Below are positions 17,853-25,430 of a DNA stretch of 59,917 bases, one piece after another; the first letter of the stretch is position 1; every line of letters begins with the position of its first letter. The DNA comes from Pseudoalteromonas phenolica. GTDB lineage: Bacteria; Pseudomonadota; Gammaproteobacteria; Enterobacterales; Alteromonadaceae. The stretch lies in assembly GCF_005876835.1 (NCBI RefSeq), contig NZ_PPSW01000009.1:1-59917 (forward strand), read 5' to 3'. The notes under the pieces were generated by a model, which did no database searches, had not been told where the DNA came from, and saw nothing but the letters and a program-made list of their open reading frames with translations. The translations under genes and the position numbers were made by a program.

Positions 17853-17896
17853 GTAAGTGCTGTAGAAGCAGTTTAAAGATCTAATTGGGAGAGGGT

Positions 17897-19300
17897 GTGA
17901 CGATTAAACGCTATTTTATTCTGGGTATTTTGGCGATATTTCTTTTACTCGCCGTGAGCCAAACATTGCTAGTCTTGCATTTCAAATCACAAGTCAGTGC
18001 AGATATCACAGAACAATCAAAGGTGATCACTAAGCAACTGATTGGTAAAGCTCGAGAAGATATCAATCAAATCATTCACAAATTAGATGGCGACGCTCCT
18101 AAAGTTGTGGTTTTATCTGACACAGTGACGATTTCGAACACCTTAGAGCGACCCCCTGCACCACCTCTGCCTCAGATGCCAACTGGAGCGCCGGAGCCAA
18201 ATAAACCACCCATACCGACTCAGCCGGTTAAACCTGTAGTTACGATAAAAGCTGAATCACTCAAAGATGAAGTAAACTCAATATTTTTTCATTTTGAAGA
18301 TGACAAAAGTATCAGGAAGATTATTAGCACTGAACACAACAGCCATACCCAAAGTCATAGCTTCGAACGCTTCACTTCGCTCATCCTTTGGAGTATTGCT
18401 CTATCAACGCTCATTGCCGTTGGTTTAATGCTGTATTTTGTACACCGCCTTACCCAGCCAATTACCGCGTTAAAACAAGGCTTTAATGATTTATCAGATG
18501 GTAAGCTTGGTACTCAACTGCCAGCACAGGGCGTGGGTGAAATTGCAACCTGCATTGACAGCTTTAATGCCACCAGCACTAAGCTCGAACAACTGAACCA
18601 AGTTGAAAAACAATTACAACAACAAAAACAATTGGCGGAGCTCGGCGAACTCAGTCGCGCTATCGCCCACTCTCTGAGAAACCCTTTACATACTTTGGGC
18701 CTCACGCTTGAGCAATTTTGGCAAAGCCAAGACAGCCAACTCAAGGACAGCTTAAAAACCATTGCGGATAATAAAATCGCGCATTTAAATAAGAGTATCA
18801 GCGCTTTGTTGCAGCTCAGTAATCAGGACTCTTCTAGAGCGCAAGCTGTGCCAATTTCTGCCGTTTTACAAGATATTCAACTCGAAGTAGGCCAACTTGA
18901 TTTTGACCTTAATATTCAAGTAGCTGATAACTTGTCTATACAAGGTGCCGAATCTGAGATCCGCGCTATATTGCACACCCTGTTAGTTAACGCCATTGAG
19001 GCGCAGCAAGTCACTCAAAACACCCAAACCATTGAGGTGAAAGCCTATTCAGAGCAAAACACGTTATTTGTAGAAGTTGAAGATCATGGCGGTGGTTTTG
19101 AAGCGCATATTCTTGCTCAGTTATTTGACCCCCATGTGAGCAGCAAAGCCGATGGCGCGGGCATGGGCTTGTATTTAGCTAAACGTTTAGCAGAACTTTA
19201 CTATGAGGGTGATATAAAAGTTCAAAATATACAAAATGGCGCACGTGTTACCTTGCAACTAACGCAGTCATCGCTTGAAGAAGGAGCAATTCATGACTAA
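17897..19300 (+). CDS. Sensor histidine kinase (NtrB-like kinase core, proline-rich periplasmic domain)
   Basis: A 467-residue membrane kinase. The GTG at 17897 is preferred to the TTG at 17885 because GGGAG lies 5 bases before it. Helix 1 is at about 6-28, a 130-residue periplasmic domain follows with PPAPPLPQMPTGAPEPNKP (86-104), helix 2 is at 161-183 and HAMP at 184-235. HisKA has His258 in AIAHSLRNPLHTLG, and HATPase_c has NAIEAQQ, VEDHGGGF and GAGMGLYLAKRLAE. The HSLRNPL box is typical of kinases paired with sigma-54 activators. It overlaps the regulator gene by 8 bp. Part of its sensor domain resembles the secreted protein encoded divergently, suggesting it senses that protein or the same ligand. 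Confidence 0.92.
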   Translation: MTIKRYFILGILAIFLLLAVSQTLLVLHFKSQVSADITEQSKVITKQLIGKAREDINQIIHKLDGDAPKVVVLSDTVTISNTLERPPAPPLPQMPTGAPEPNKPPIPTQPVKPVVTIKAESLKDEVNSIFFHFEDDKSIRKIISTEHNSHTQSHSFERFTSLILWSIALSTLIAVGLMLYFVHRLTQPITALKQGFNDLSDGKLGTQLPAQGVGEIATCIDSFNATSTKLEQLNQVEKQLQQQKQLAELGELSRAIAHSLRNPLHTLGLTLEQFWQSQDSQLKDSLKTIADNKIAHLNKSISALLQLSNQDSSRAQAVPISAVLQDIQLEVGQLDFDLNIQVADNLSIQGAESEIRAILHTLLVNAIEAQQVTQNTQTIEVKAYSEQNTLFVEVEDHGGGFEAHILAQLFDPHVSSKADGAGMGLYLAKRLAELYYEGDIKVQNIQNGARVTLQLTQSSLEEGAIHD

Positions 19301-20648
19301 ACCCCAACCTATCTTGTTGGTTGAAGACGACCAAGCGCAAAATACCCTGATCAGCGCCATGCTAAGTGCTGCGAACTATCACGTTTATAGCGCCTTTAGC
19401 GTTGAAGATGCCATCGTCACCCTTAAAAACTATGCAGATATCGAACTCATCTTTACCGATTGGAAACTAGGTAACCTATCGGGCATGGACTTGATCAAAT
19501 ACGTGCGGGCACAACAAAAGCATATTGGTATTGTCGTCGCGACTGCCTATGGGTCAATTGAGCATGCCGTTGAAGCCATCGAACTGGGCGCTGATGACTA
19601 CTTGAGCAAGCCATTTCAGCGCCAAGAGTTACTGTTGGCACTGGCCAAAGCCAATAAGGCTAATCAGTTACGTCTTGCCAACCAGCAGCTCAGCTCGCAA
19701 ATAAGCGAGCAAAACCAGTTGGTCGATATCATTGGCCATGCTCCGTGTATGCAAAAAGTCTTTCAGCGTATAGAGCGCGTCAGTGCCACCAGCGCCACAG
19801 TGTTAATCAGTGGAGAAAGCGGCACAGGTAAAGAGCTTGCTGCACGTGCGCTTCATCAACTCTCAAATCGTAGTAAACAAGCGTTTATTGCCATTAACTG
19901 TGGGGCGATTCCTGAAAACCTAGCCGAATCAGAACTCTTTGGTGCACTCAAAGGCGCCTACACTGGGGCAACACAAGATAAACTCGGTAAGTTTGCCGCG
20001 GCCAACAAGGGCACGATATTTTTAGATGAAGTGGCAGAGCTGAGCCTCAATGTACAAACCAAGCTACTGCGCTTATTACAAGAAGGTGTGGTGACGCCGG
20101 TAGGTGACACCAAAGAGCATAGTATTGATGTCCGAGTACTTGCTGCAAGCCATAAAAACCTGCAACAAATGGTACAAGATGGTTTATTCAGAGAAGATTT
20201 ATACTACCGCTTAAACGTAGTGCCGTTACATATGCCACCACTGCGAGAACGCCAAGAAGATATTCCACGATTAATAGAACACTTCTTAAAACGATTTAGT
20301 CAGCAATATGCTATTGAAGCCCCCCAACTGAGCAGCACACTACTAAAGCATCTCCTTAACTTTAATTGGCCCGGAAATGTGCGCCAACTCTCAAATACGC
20401 TGGAGCAATTTGTACTTCTGCAGGATGAAAATGAACTAAAGGAAAACCTAAGCAACACGGCTAACACGTCACAAAAGAATGGGCTGTTTACCTTACCAAG
20501 TGAGGGGTTAAATTGGGATGAATTTGAAAAAGACTGCTTACAACAAGCCCTCAACCGAGAAGGTGGCAATAAAACCCAAGCTGCCAAACTATTGGGGATT
20601 AGCTACAAGCAGTTTTTATATCGTCTAGAAAAGCATAATTTAAATTAA
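19293..20648 (+). CDS. Sigma-54-dependent response regulator (NtrC family)
   Basis: A 451-residue activator that remodels sigma-54 RNA polymerase. The ATG at 19293 has AAGGAG 6 bases upstream; the earlier TTG at 19275 lacks one. The receiver has Asp56 (FTDWKLG) and Lys106; the AAA+ domain has Walker A GESGTGKE (174-181), the sigma-54 contact loop GAYTGA (221-226, a tolerated variant of GAFTGA), Walker B TIFLDEVAEL (241-250) and arginine-finger regions. The Fis-type HTH is at about 418-450 (GGNKTQAAKLLGISYKQFLY). Its kinase partner is the overlapping upstream gene. The palindromes at 17708-17743 are its most likely binding sites. Confidence 0.95.
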   Translation: MTKPQPILLVEDDQAQNTLISAMLSAANYHVYSAFSVEDAIVTLKNYADIELIFTDWKLGNLSGMDLIKYVRAQQKHIGIVVATAYGSIEHAVEAIELGADDYLSKPFQRQELLLALAKANKANQLRLANQQLSSQISEQNQLVDIIGHAPCMQKVFQRIERVSATSATVLISGESGTGKELAARALHQLSNRSKQAFIAINCGAIPENLAESELFGALKGAYTGATQDKLGKFAAANKGTIFLDEVAELSLNVQTKLLRLLQEGVVTPVGDTKEHSIDVRVLAASHKNLQQMVQDGLFREDLYYRLNVVPLHMPPLRERQEDIPRLIEHFLKRFSQQYAIEAPQLSSTLLKHLLNFNWPGNVRQLSNTLEQFVLLQDENELKENLSNTANTSQKNGLFTLPSEGLNWDEFEKDCLQQALNREGGNKTQAAKLLGISYKQFLYRLEKHNLN

Positions 20649-20713
20649 AAAAGATCGCATTGCGCACCACAGCACTATTAATTGCTTAAGCAAAGTTCAC
20701 CGGGAGTAACAAC

Positions 20714-21733
20714 TTGGATTCAGTCACGCAAATTTTACTTGGCAGTGCCGTGGGCTACGCCACTTTAGGCAATAAACTTGGTCGTAAGTCGCTACTTGTC
20801 GGTGCTGCTTTTGGCACCCTGCCCGACTTAGATGTACTGATAAACTTTGGAGGTGACGTCGAAAACTTTGTTTATCACCGCAGCTTTAGCCACTCTTTAA
20901 TTGTGCAGTTACTGCTTAGCCCTGTATTTGCTTGGTTAATTGCAAAAATGAACTGGGCAAAATCCGTGTCGCTGACACGTTGGACTCTAGCCATATTTTT
21001 AATCATGAGCACCCACGCGCTGCTCGATACTTTTACAGTATATGGCACGCAGCTGCTTTGGCCTCTGAGCAATTATCCGTTTGGTATTTCCAGCGTGTTT
21101 ATCATCGACCCCATGTATAGCCTACCTTTACTGTTTGCGTTTGTCGCTCTGTGCTTTGCTCGTACAAAACCCTATGCAAGCAAAATTAACACTACCGTAC
21201 TGGTAGTGAGCTCGCTTTATCTGACTTGGAGCCTAGGGGCAAAATGCTTTATAGACAGCAAAATACTAGAGGCATTAGACAAGCAAGCCATTACTTTTAA
21301 ACAATTCGAAAGTACCCCTTCGCCATTTAATACTTTGCTTTGGCGCGCCGTAGCGACCACAGAGCAAGGCCACTATGAGATTTATGCATCGGTTTTTGAT
21401 TCAGTAGATGAGGTAGATACTCGATTTTATAAAACAGCAAATCATGTCCTTGATACCTTGAGTGAAGACCAACGTATTGCCTTACTGCAAAATTTTACCA
21501 AAGGCCTATACGGGGTTTATCAACAAGATCAGACTTATGTTTTTAGTGATTTAAGAATGGGCTTAGAAGGCTTTTATGTGTTTTCTTTTGAGATAGCCAA
21601 ACAGGCTGAAAGTAGCATTAAACCAAGCGATTTCAGACAACTACAAAGTCGCCCTCCACTTAGTCGAGCAAGCCTAGTATTCGATAGGATCACCAATCCA
21701 AATATCGATTTATCACAAATTAAAGCTGATTAA
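20714..21733 (+). CDS. Membrane-bound metal-dependent hydrolase, YdjM/DUF457 family
   Basis: A 339-residue inner-membrane protein. The start is TTG, supported by GGGAG about 8 bases upstream and by the family N-terminus DSVTQILLGSAVGYA. The DUF457 part (1-160) has conserved acidic/His motifs GTLPDLDVLI, HRSFSHSL and STHALLDTFT, with about four membrane helices. The remaining 180 residues are soluble and match nothing I recognise. Family members (YdjM, LexA-regulated in E. coli) are predicted phospholipase-like hydrolases of unknown substrate. It follows the kinase-regulator pair by 65 bp and may be read through from it; it ends at a very long hairpin. Confidence 0.85.
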   Translation: MDSVTQILLGSAVGYATLGNKLGRKSLLVGAAFGTLPDLDVLINFGGDVENFVYHRSFSHSLIVQLLLSPVFAWLIAKMNWAKSVSLTRWTLAIFLIMSTHALLDTFTVYGTQLLWPLSNYPFGISSVFIIDPMYSLPLLFAFVALCFARTKPYASKINTTVLVVSSLYLTWSLGAKCFIDSKILEALDKQAITFKQFESTPSPFNTLLWRAVATTEQGHYEIYASVFDSVDEVDTRFYKTANHVLDTLSEDQRIALLQNFTKGLYGVYQQDQTYVFSDLRMGLEGFYVFSFEIAKQAESSIKPSDFRQLQSRPPLSRASLVFDRITNPNIDLSQIKAD

Positions 21734-21741
21734 TAAAACAT

Positions 21742-21786
21742 AAAACAATAAAAACTTATCGTTTTTCGATAAGTTTTTATTGTTTT
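21742..21786. terminator. Perfect 20-bp AT-rich hairpin, likely terminator
   Basis: AAAACAATAAAAACTTATCG and its exact reverse complement flank a 5-T loop. It begins 8 bp after the hydrolase stop codon. The stem is unusually long and AT-rich, and symmetric enough to work on either strand. Confidence 0.8.
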
Positions 21787-21841
21787 CCAAATTTAACACG
21801 TTTATGCTTTACCTGTAACAGTGACTTTTTAAGGATAAAAC

Positions 21842-22336
21842 ATGAACGCATTCAAAAAATATATGGCGCGAGAGCGCAAGCAATTAAAAAGCTCAATCTT
21901 CCTAGTGGCGGTTTGGAGTTTTCTAGGCCTGCTCTCAATTGTTTTTTTGATCATAGGGCTAGAGCCACAAGATAACCTGTATGTTGAAGTTAGAAATGCA
22001 CTGCAATTAGGCGCTGATGGCTTAGTAGCACTTGGGCTACTACTTGTGTTTTCTAAATTACTCAAAAGTTATGAGCAGGGTCAGCAAGTATTTAATGCTA
22101 TCAGCTTACAAACCAACCTACTGATCGCCAGAGTTATCTTACTCTATGCGCTTATCGCTAAGCCTATGCTGAGCATCGTGCTTGAAATGATTTATTTTGA
22201 TATCGAGGTCAGCTTGATGGATTACTTTGCCAATATTGAAATAGTGCTCGCCACGGCTGGATACATACTGCATGTGTTCTGTGCCAACAATAAAGTCGCC
22301 AAAGATCTCGAAGAAGAACAAGAGTTAACGATTTAA
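21842..22336 (+). CDS. DUF2975-like four-helix membrane protein
   Basis: A 164-residue membrane protein with about four hydrophobic segments (22-42, 56-78, 90-112, 128-150) and a C-terminal DLEEEQELTI that matches the ending typical of DUF2975 proteins. In many bacteria DUF2975 genes sit directly before a small YozG-like HTH gene, as here (2 bp gap), which supports the assignment. The function of the family is not established; the pairing suggests that the membrane protein modulates the regulator. AAGGA lies upstream of the ATG. Confidence 0.65.
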   Translation: MNAFKKYMARERKQLKSSIFLVAVWSFLGLLSIVFLIIGLEPQDNLYVEVRNALQLGADGLVALGLLLVFSKLLKSYEQGQQVFNAISLQTNLLIARVILLYALIAKPMLSIVLEMIYFDIEVSLMDYFANIEIVLATAGYILHVFCANNKVAKDLEEEQELTI

Positions 22337-22338
22337 TT

Positions 22339-22560
22339 ATGGCTATCATCATTAACTTAGATGTCATGCTCGCAAAACGGAAAATGAAATCCAGTGAGTT
22401 AGCTGAGCAAATAGGCATTACGCCACAAAACCTCAGTGTGCTGAAAAGTGGTAAAGCCAAAGCGATTCGCTTTAGTACCCTAGACGCTATTTGTGATGCA
22501 CTTGAGTGTCAACCAGGTGATTTGATTGAATTTCAAAAGGACAATAACGATGAAAATTAA
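22339..22560 (+). CDS. Small Xre/YozG-type HTH regulator
   Basis: A 73-residue protein that is nearly all one helix-turn-helix domain: MLAKRKMKSSELAEQIGITP and NLSVLKSGKAKAIRFSTLDA with the family end CDALECQPGDLIEF. It is cytosolic and should bind DNA as a dimer. It starts 2 bp after the DUF2975-like gene and overlaps the next gene by 11 bp, so three genes are co-transcribed and probably translationally coupled. Its targets are unknown; autoregulation is usual for this type. Confidence 0.88.
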   Translation: MAIIINLDVMLAKRKMKSSELAEQIGITPQNLSVLKSGKAKAIRFSTLDAICDALECQPGDLIEFQKDNNDEN

Positions 22561-23095
22561 TACTGAATTTAACTATCAAGATAATATCATTGCCATTGAA
22601 GCAAACATGTTTGGCAAAGAGGTTATTTATCTGAATGGCGAAAAGGTATCAGAGCAAAGAAACATCTCATCAAAAGGCACTCACTGCATTGAGGTTAACG
22701 AGGAGCAATTGCAAATCAAACTCACGGTTGTGTCTCAACTAAAAGGTAACCTCGTTATAGAACTCAGTAATTCGCAAGGTCTAATTGAGTCTAAAACCAT
22801 CGACCTCTATTACGAATATGGTCAACAAAACCCAGAAGCTGGCGTTAAGTTCACACCTGAAGAATATAACTGGAAAGACGAACTTGAGTTGCCTTGGTAT
22901 TTTATTATTTATGGCCTGTTAATTACCTTAGTTATGCTGTGCCAAATTTTAGAAAAGTCTCCTATAGAGGCAACTTGGCCTGATCAGGTGACATTTTATG
23001 GCTGTATCGGTCTGGCAGTTATCGCCTGCACAGAGATTGTTTATCGGATTTTAAAACAATTTAAAATATTAAGCTCACAGCAGAAAAACATCTGA
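22550..23095 (+). CDS. Membrane protein of unknown function in the HTH cluster
   Basis: A 181-residue protein. The ATG at 22550 has AAGGA 8 bases upstream; it overlaps the HTH gene by 11 bp. Residues 1-105 are a soluble beta-rich domain with the recurring pattern of GKEVIYLNGEKVSEQRN, similar in feel to small beta-sandwich domains. Two membrane helices follow at about 120-137 and 147-167, then a basic tail. I do not recognise a family. The arrangement (membrane protein, HTH, membrane protein) suggests one regulatory or homeostasis unit. Confidence 0.7.
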   Translation: MKINTEFNYQDNIIAIEANMFGKEVIYLNGEKVSEQRNISSKGTHCIEVNEEQLQIKLTVVSQLKGNLVIELSNSQGLIESKTIDLYYEYGQQNPEAGVKFTPEEYNWKDELELPWYFIIYGLLITLVMLCQILEKSPIEATWPDQVTFYGCIGLAVIACTEIVYRILKQFKILSSQQKNI

Positions 23096-23182
23096 TTTAA
23101 ACTAAAAATGACAAGAAAACGATATGGATGATACTGACTCAGTGCCATCCATTATTGTGTGTATTAGACACACCTTGTTACT

Positions 23183-24250
23183 TTAGACTAACGATGATTG
23201 ATACAACTTTAGTGTTTTCTCAACGGCACCTTGCAGGGTTAAGTTTGCAGAAATATCTTGCTGTAAAAGCTCTACTTGTTGTTGATAATACGCTGGGTTG
23301 TCTAGATATTTGGAAATTTGCTGGATCAAGCCTTGGGGCGTAGGTGCTGGAAAAGTGGTGGGCTCAAAGTTATTTGCCATCAAAGCCGAAAAGTTTTTCG
23401 TGGTGATTGGCTCACCAAGATTATGAACATTGACAGGCAATACAGCCGTATTATTACATAATGCGTCCATCGCGGAACGAGCGCAGGCTAGTGCAAGACC
23501 AGCTTGCTGGTATTCTAAACCAAGCTCAGATGTATACCCTCTAAAGTCAATTACCTGCTTGCCTAATGAAGAGTTAGTTTGCTCTATTAGTTCTTTTAAT
23601 TCTGACGAAAACTTTCCTTCACCGAAAACCAGTAGCTTTACGTCATTATTTAGTTGATATAACTCTGGCAAGACATCCTTGATCAACATAGTCAAAACCG
23701 CAAAGTGTCGTTTATCGATACGACTTCCATACATTAAGGTAAAAGGTTCTTTATTTTTGCTAAGAGGGTAAGGACGTACACCATTTAAAATAAGCGACGA
23801 ATTTTGATGTAGCTTTGGATATTTCTTAGTTTGCTCATAGGTATTGCTGCGTACACAAATTAACTGCTGAACCCAACGACGTATCATAAATGAACGAATA
23901 TCATATTTGAGCTGGCCATGTATCGTTGCAACATTCGGCGTGCCTGTTAACTTTGACGCCATAATTGCGAGTGAAATACCTAACCTTTGATGACCGTGAA
24001 CGATGTCAATTTGCTGCTCTTTGATTATCTTTTTAATAAAAAATAAGTTTTTCAGATAATTAATATCATTCACTTTTAGCGCATGATGTTCCACCTGAGG
24101 TACCAAATGCTCAGTTTGCCCCCCCGCGTTTGATATCAGAACAACATGATGTCCAGACTCTGATAGCTGATTTGCGAGATCACATACATGAACCTCTGCA
24201 CCACCCATATGGAAGTTTTTAGTAATCAGCAATATGTTTAGTTTTTTCAT
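23183..24250 (-). CDS. Glycosyltransferase, family 4-like
   Basis: A 355-residue cytosolic GT-B glycosyltransferase. The N-terminal half begins LNILLITKNFHMGGAEVHVC, with the Gly-rich acceptor-side loop, and has DIVHGHQRLG near 100. The C-terminal half has YGSRIDKRHFAVL, LLVFGEG and a reduced version of the E-x7-E donor motif (ALACARSAMDAL, without the usual first Glu). It probably transfers a sugar to a cell-surface glycan, but the substrate cannot be told. It stands alone, convergent with the membrane-protein trio, with no other polysaccharide genes, which is unusual for this family. Confidence 0.85.
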   Translation of the reverse strand: MKKLNILLITKNFHMGGAEVHVCDLANQLSESGHHVVLISNAGGQTEHLVPQVEHHALKVNDINYLKNLFFIKKIIKEQQIDIVHGHQRLGISLAIMASKLTGTPNVATIHGQLKYDIRSFMIRRWVQQLICVRSNTYEQTKKYPKLHQNSSLILNGVRPYPLSKNKEPFTLMYGSRIDKRHFAVLTMLIKDVLPELYQLNNDVKLLVFGEGKFSSELKELIEQTNSSLGKQVIDFRGYTSELGLEYQQAGLALACARSAMDALCNNTAVLPVNVHNLGEPITTKNFSALMANNFEPTTFPAPTPQGLIQQISKYLDNPAYYQQQVELLQQDISANLTLQGAVEKTLKLYQSSLV

Positions 24251-24636
24251 GGTAGACAGAGCTTCCTCACGTTGATGACATCTGGGCTATAAGCCATGTT
24301 ACTTTGGCAAAATAATGAAATTAGGTCTCAAAGCTAAACACAATACGCTCATCGCTATTGTGTTTTTATTTTAGAGCCAAACAATCAAATAAAAGGAGTA
24401 TATCTCACCTTATTAAATCAAGAAAACCAATGTGCTCTTTCTGATCAGTTTAAACTCAAAGCTTTAAATTAATGAGGCATAAAGTATTCCAAGCCACATT
24501 CACAAAAATCGATTGAACTAATCAAAACAATCCATTTTATTTAAAAACCCAAACCCTCTATCTTAGTTACCAAGCAAAGGGGCACAGCAACAGGATGCCC
24601 CAAATGATGTAAATACAAACTAAGAGAGTAAACATT
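24251..24636. other. 386-bp intergenic region upstream of ahpC
   Basis: No ORF is credible here. It should hold the divergent promoters of the glycosyltransferase and ahpC. A hairpin AAACACAATA/TATTGTGTTT with a T run (24336-24368) and a small hairpin GGGGCA/TGCCCC (24579-24601) in the presumed ahpC leader are visible. I looked for an OxyR-type tetrad of ATAG/CTAT boxes and did not find a convincing one. Confidence 0.6.
24336..24368 (+). terminator. Orphan hairpin with T run, terminator-like
   Basis: Stem AAACACAATA/TATTGTGTTT (24336-24345 and 24356-24365) with a 10-base loop and T-rich tail on the plus strand. No plus-strand gene precedes it after the divergent glycosyltransferase, so it would end an unannotated short transcript or act on the ahpC leader. 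Confidence 0.4.
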
Positions 24637-25206
24637 ATGACTACTTCATTGATCAACACACAAATCAAACCATTCAATGCAACGGCTTACCACAATGGCG
24701 ACTTCGTTGAAGTAAGTGAAAAAGACCTACTAGGTAAATGGTCAATCGTATTCTTCTACCCAGCTGACTTCACATTTGTATGTCCGACTGAGCTAGGTGA
24801 CCTTGCTGACCATTACGCAAAACTTCAAGACATGGGCGTTGAAGTTTACTCAGTATCAACTGACACGCACTTCACACACAAAGCATGGCACGATGCGTCA
24901 GACACAATTAAGAAAATCCAATTCCCAATGATTGGTGACCCAACAGGTCGTATTACACGCAACTTCGGTGTAATGATTGAAGAAGAAGGGTTAGCACTTC
25001 GCGGTACTTTTGTAATCAACCCAGAAGGCGAAATCAAAGTAGTTGAAACACACGACCTAGGTATCGGCCGCGCTGCAAATGAATTAGTACGTAAAGTACA
25101 AGCAGCTCAGTATATTGCAAACCACGACGGTGAAGTATGTCCAGCTTCTTGGCAGCCAGGCGAAGAAACATTAGCGCCATCATTAGACCTAGTTGGCAAA
25201 ATCTAA
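24637..25206 (+). CDS. ahpC: Alkyl hydroperoxide reductase subunit C (2-Cys peroxiredoxin)
   Basis: Reduces H2O2 and organic peroxides in the cytosol; AhpF re-reduces it. The 189-residue protein has peroxidatic Cys49 in the motif FYPADFTFVCPTEL, the partner residues Thr46 and Arg122 (LRGTFVINP), and resolving Cys168 in GEVCPASW. Length and motifs match the E. coli-type AhpC of the Prx1 group. Codon use is strongly biased, as expected of an abundant protein. It is followed by a repeat element and a terminator before ahpF, so the two subunits are probably made in unequal amounts. Confidence 0.97.
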   Translation: MTTSLINTQIKPFNATAYHNGDFVEVSEKDLLGKWSIVFFYPADFTFVCPTELGDLADHYAKLQDMGVEVYSVSTDTHFTHKAWHDASDTIKKIQFPMIGDPTGRITRNFGVMIEEEGLALRGTFVINPEGEIKVVETHDLGIGRAANELVRKVQAAQYIANHDGEVCPASWQPGEETLAPSLDLVGKI

Positions 25207-25210
25207 CTAT

Positions 25211-25322
25211 CCGTCATCTTTCGCACTGCACGGGTGTTGGCTACGCTTCTTCTTCCCAATCACATAGTAAAACTATGCTCATGGGATTCATAAGCTTGCC
25301 GCCTACGTGCAGCACGAAATCT
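25211..25322. repeat. Imperfect-palindrome intergenic element (about 110 bp)
   Basis: The left arm TTTCGCACTGCACG (25220-25233) pairs with the right arm CGTGCAGCACGAAA (25305-25318), with two mismatches. Pairing continues inward through CTTnTnnTTCCCA / ATCCCATnAnnAAG to the centre ACATAGT/ACTATG. The whole element can fold as one long imperfect hairpin. It lies in the untranslated gap between ahpC and ahpF and codes for nothing credible. It has the build of a dispersed REP/MITE-like element; no second copy is in this window. Confidence 0.65.
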
Positions 25323-25345
25323 ATTGGATATTAATTTATTCAGTT

Positions 25346-25372
25346 AAAGGCTGTTACAGCAACAGCCTTTTA
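25346..25372 (+). terminator. Rho-independent terminator between ahpC and ahpF
   Basis: Perfect stem AAAGGCTGTT/AACAGCCTTT (25346-25355 and 25361-25370) with a 5-base loop, then a short T stretch. It is 140 bp past ahpC and 60 bp before ahpF and may allow partial read-through. Confidence 0.8.
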
Positions 25373-25430
25373 TTCAAACCTTTACCTTAAGCATGTCAAA
25401 AGGCGACGAGTAAAAAATAGGACAATCACC

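Noticed and set aside
23101..23182. Small hairpins between the membrane-protein trio and the glycosyltransferase
   Set aside because: ATGGATG/CATCCAT and GTGTG/CACAC stems are short and lack T runs, so I do not list them as terminators.
24251..24636. OxyR-binding site upstream of ahpC
   Set aside because: OxyR control is usual for ahpC, but I could not find four properly spaced ATAG/CTAT-like boxes, so I do not claim a site.
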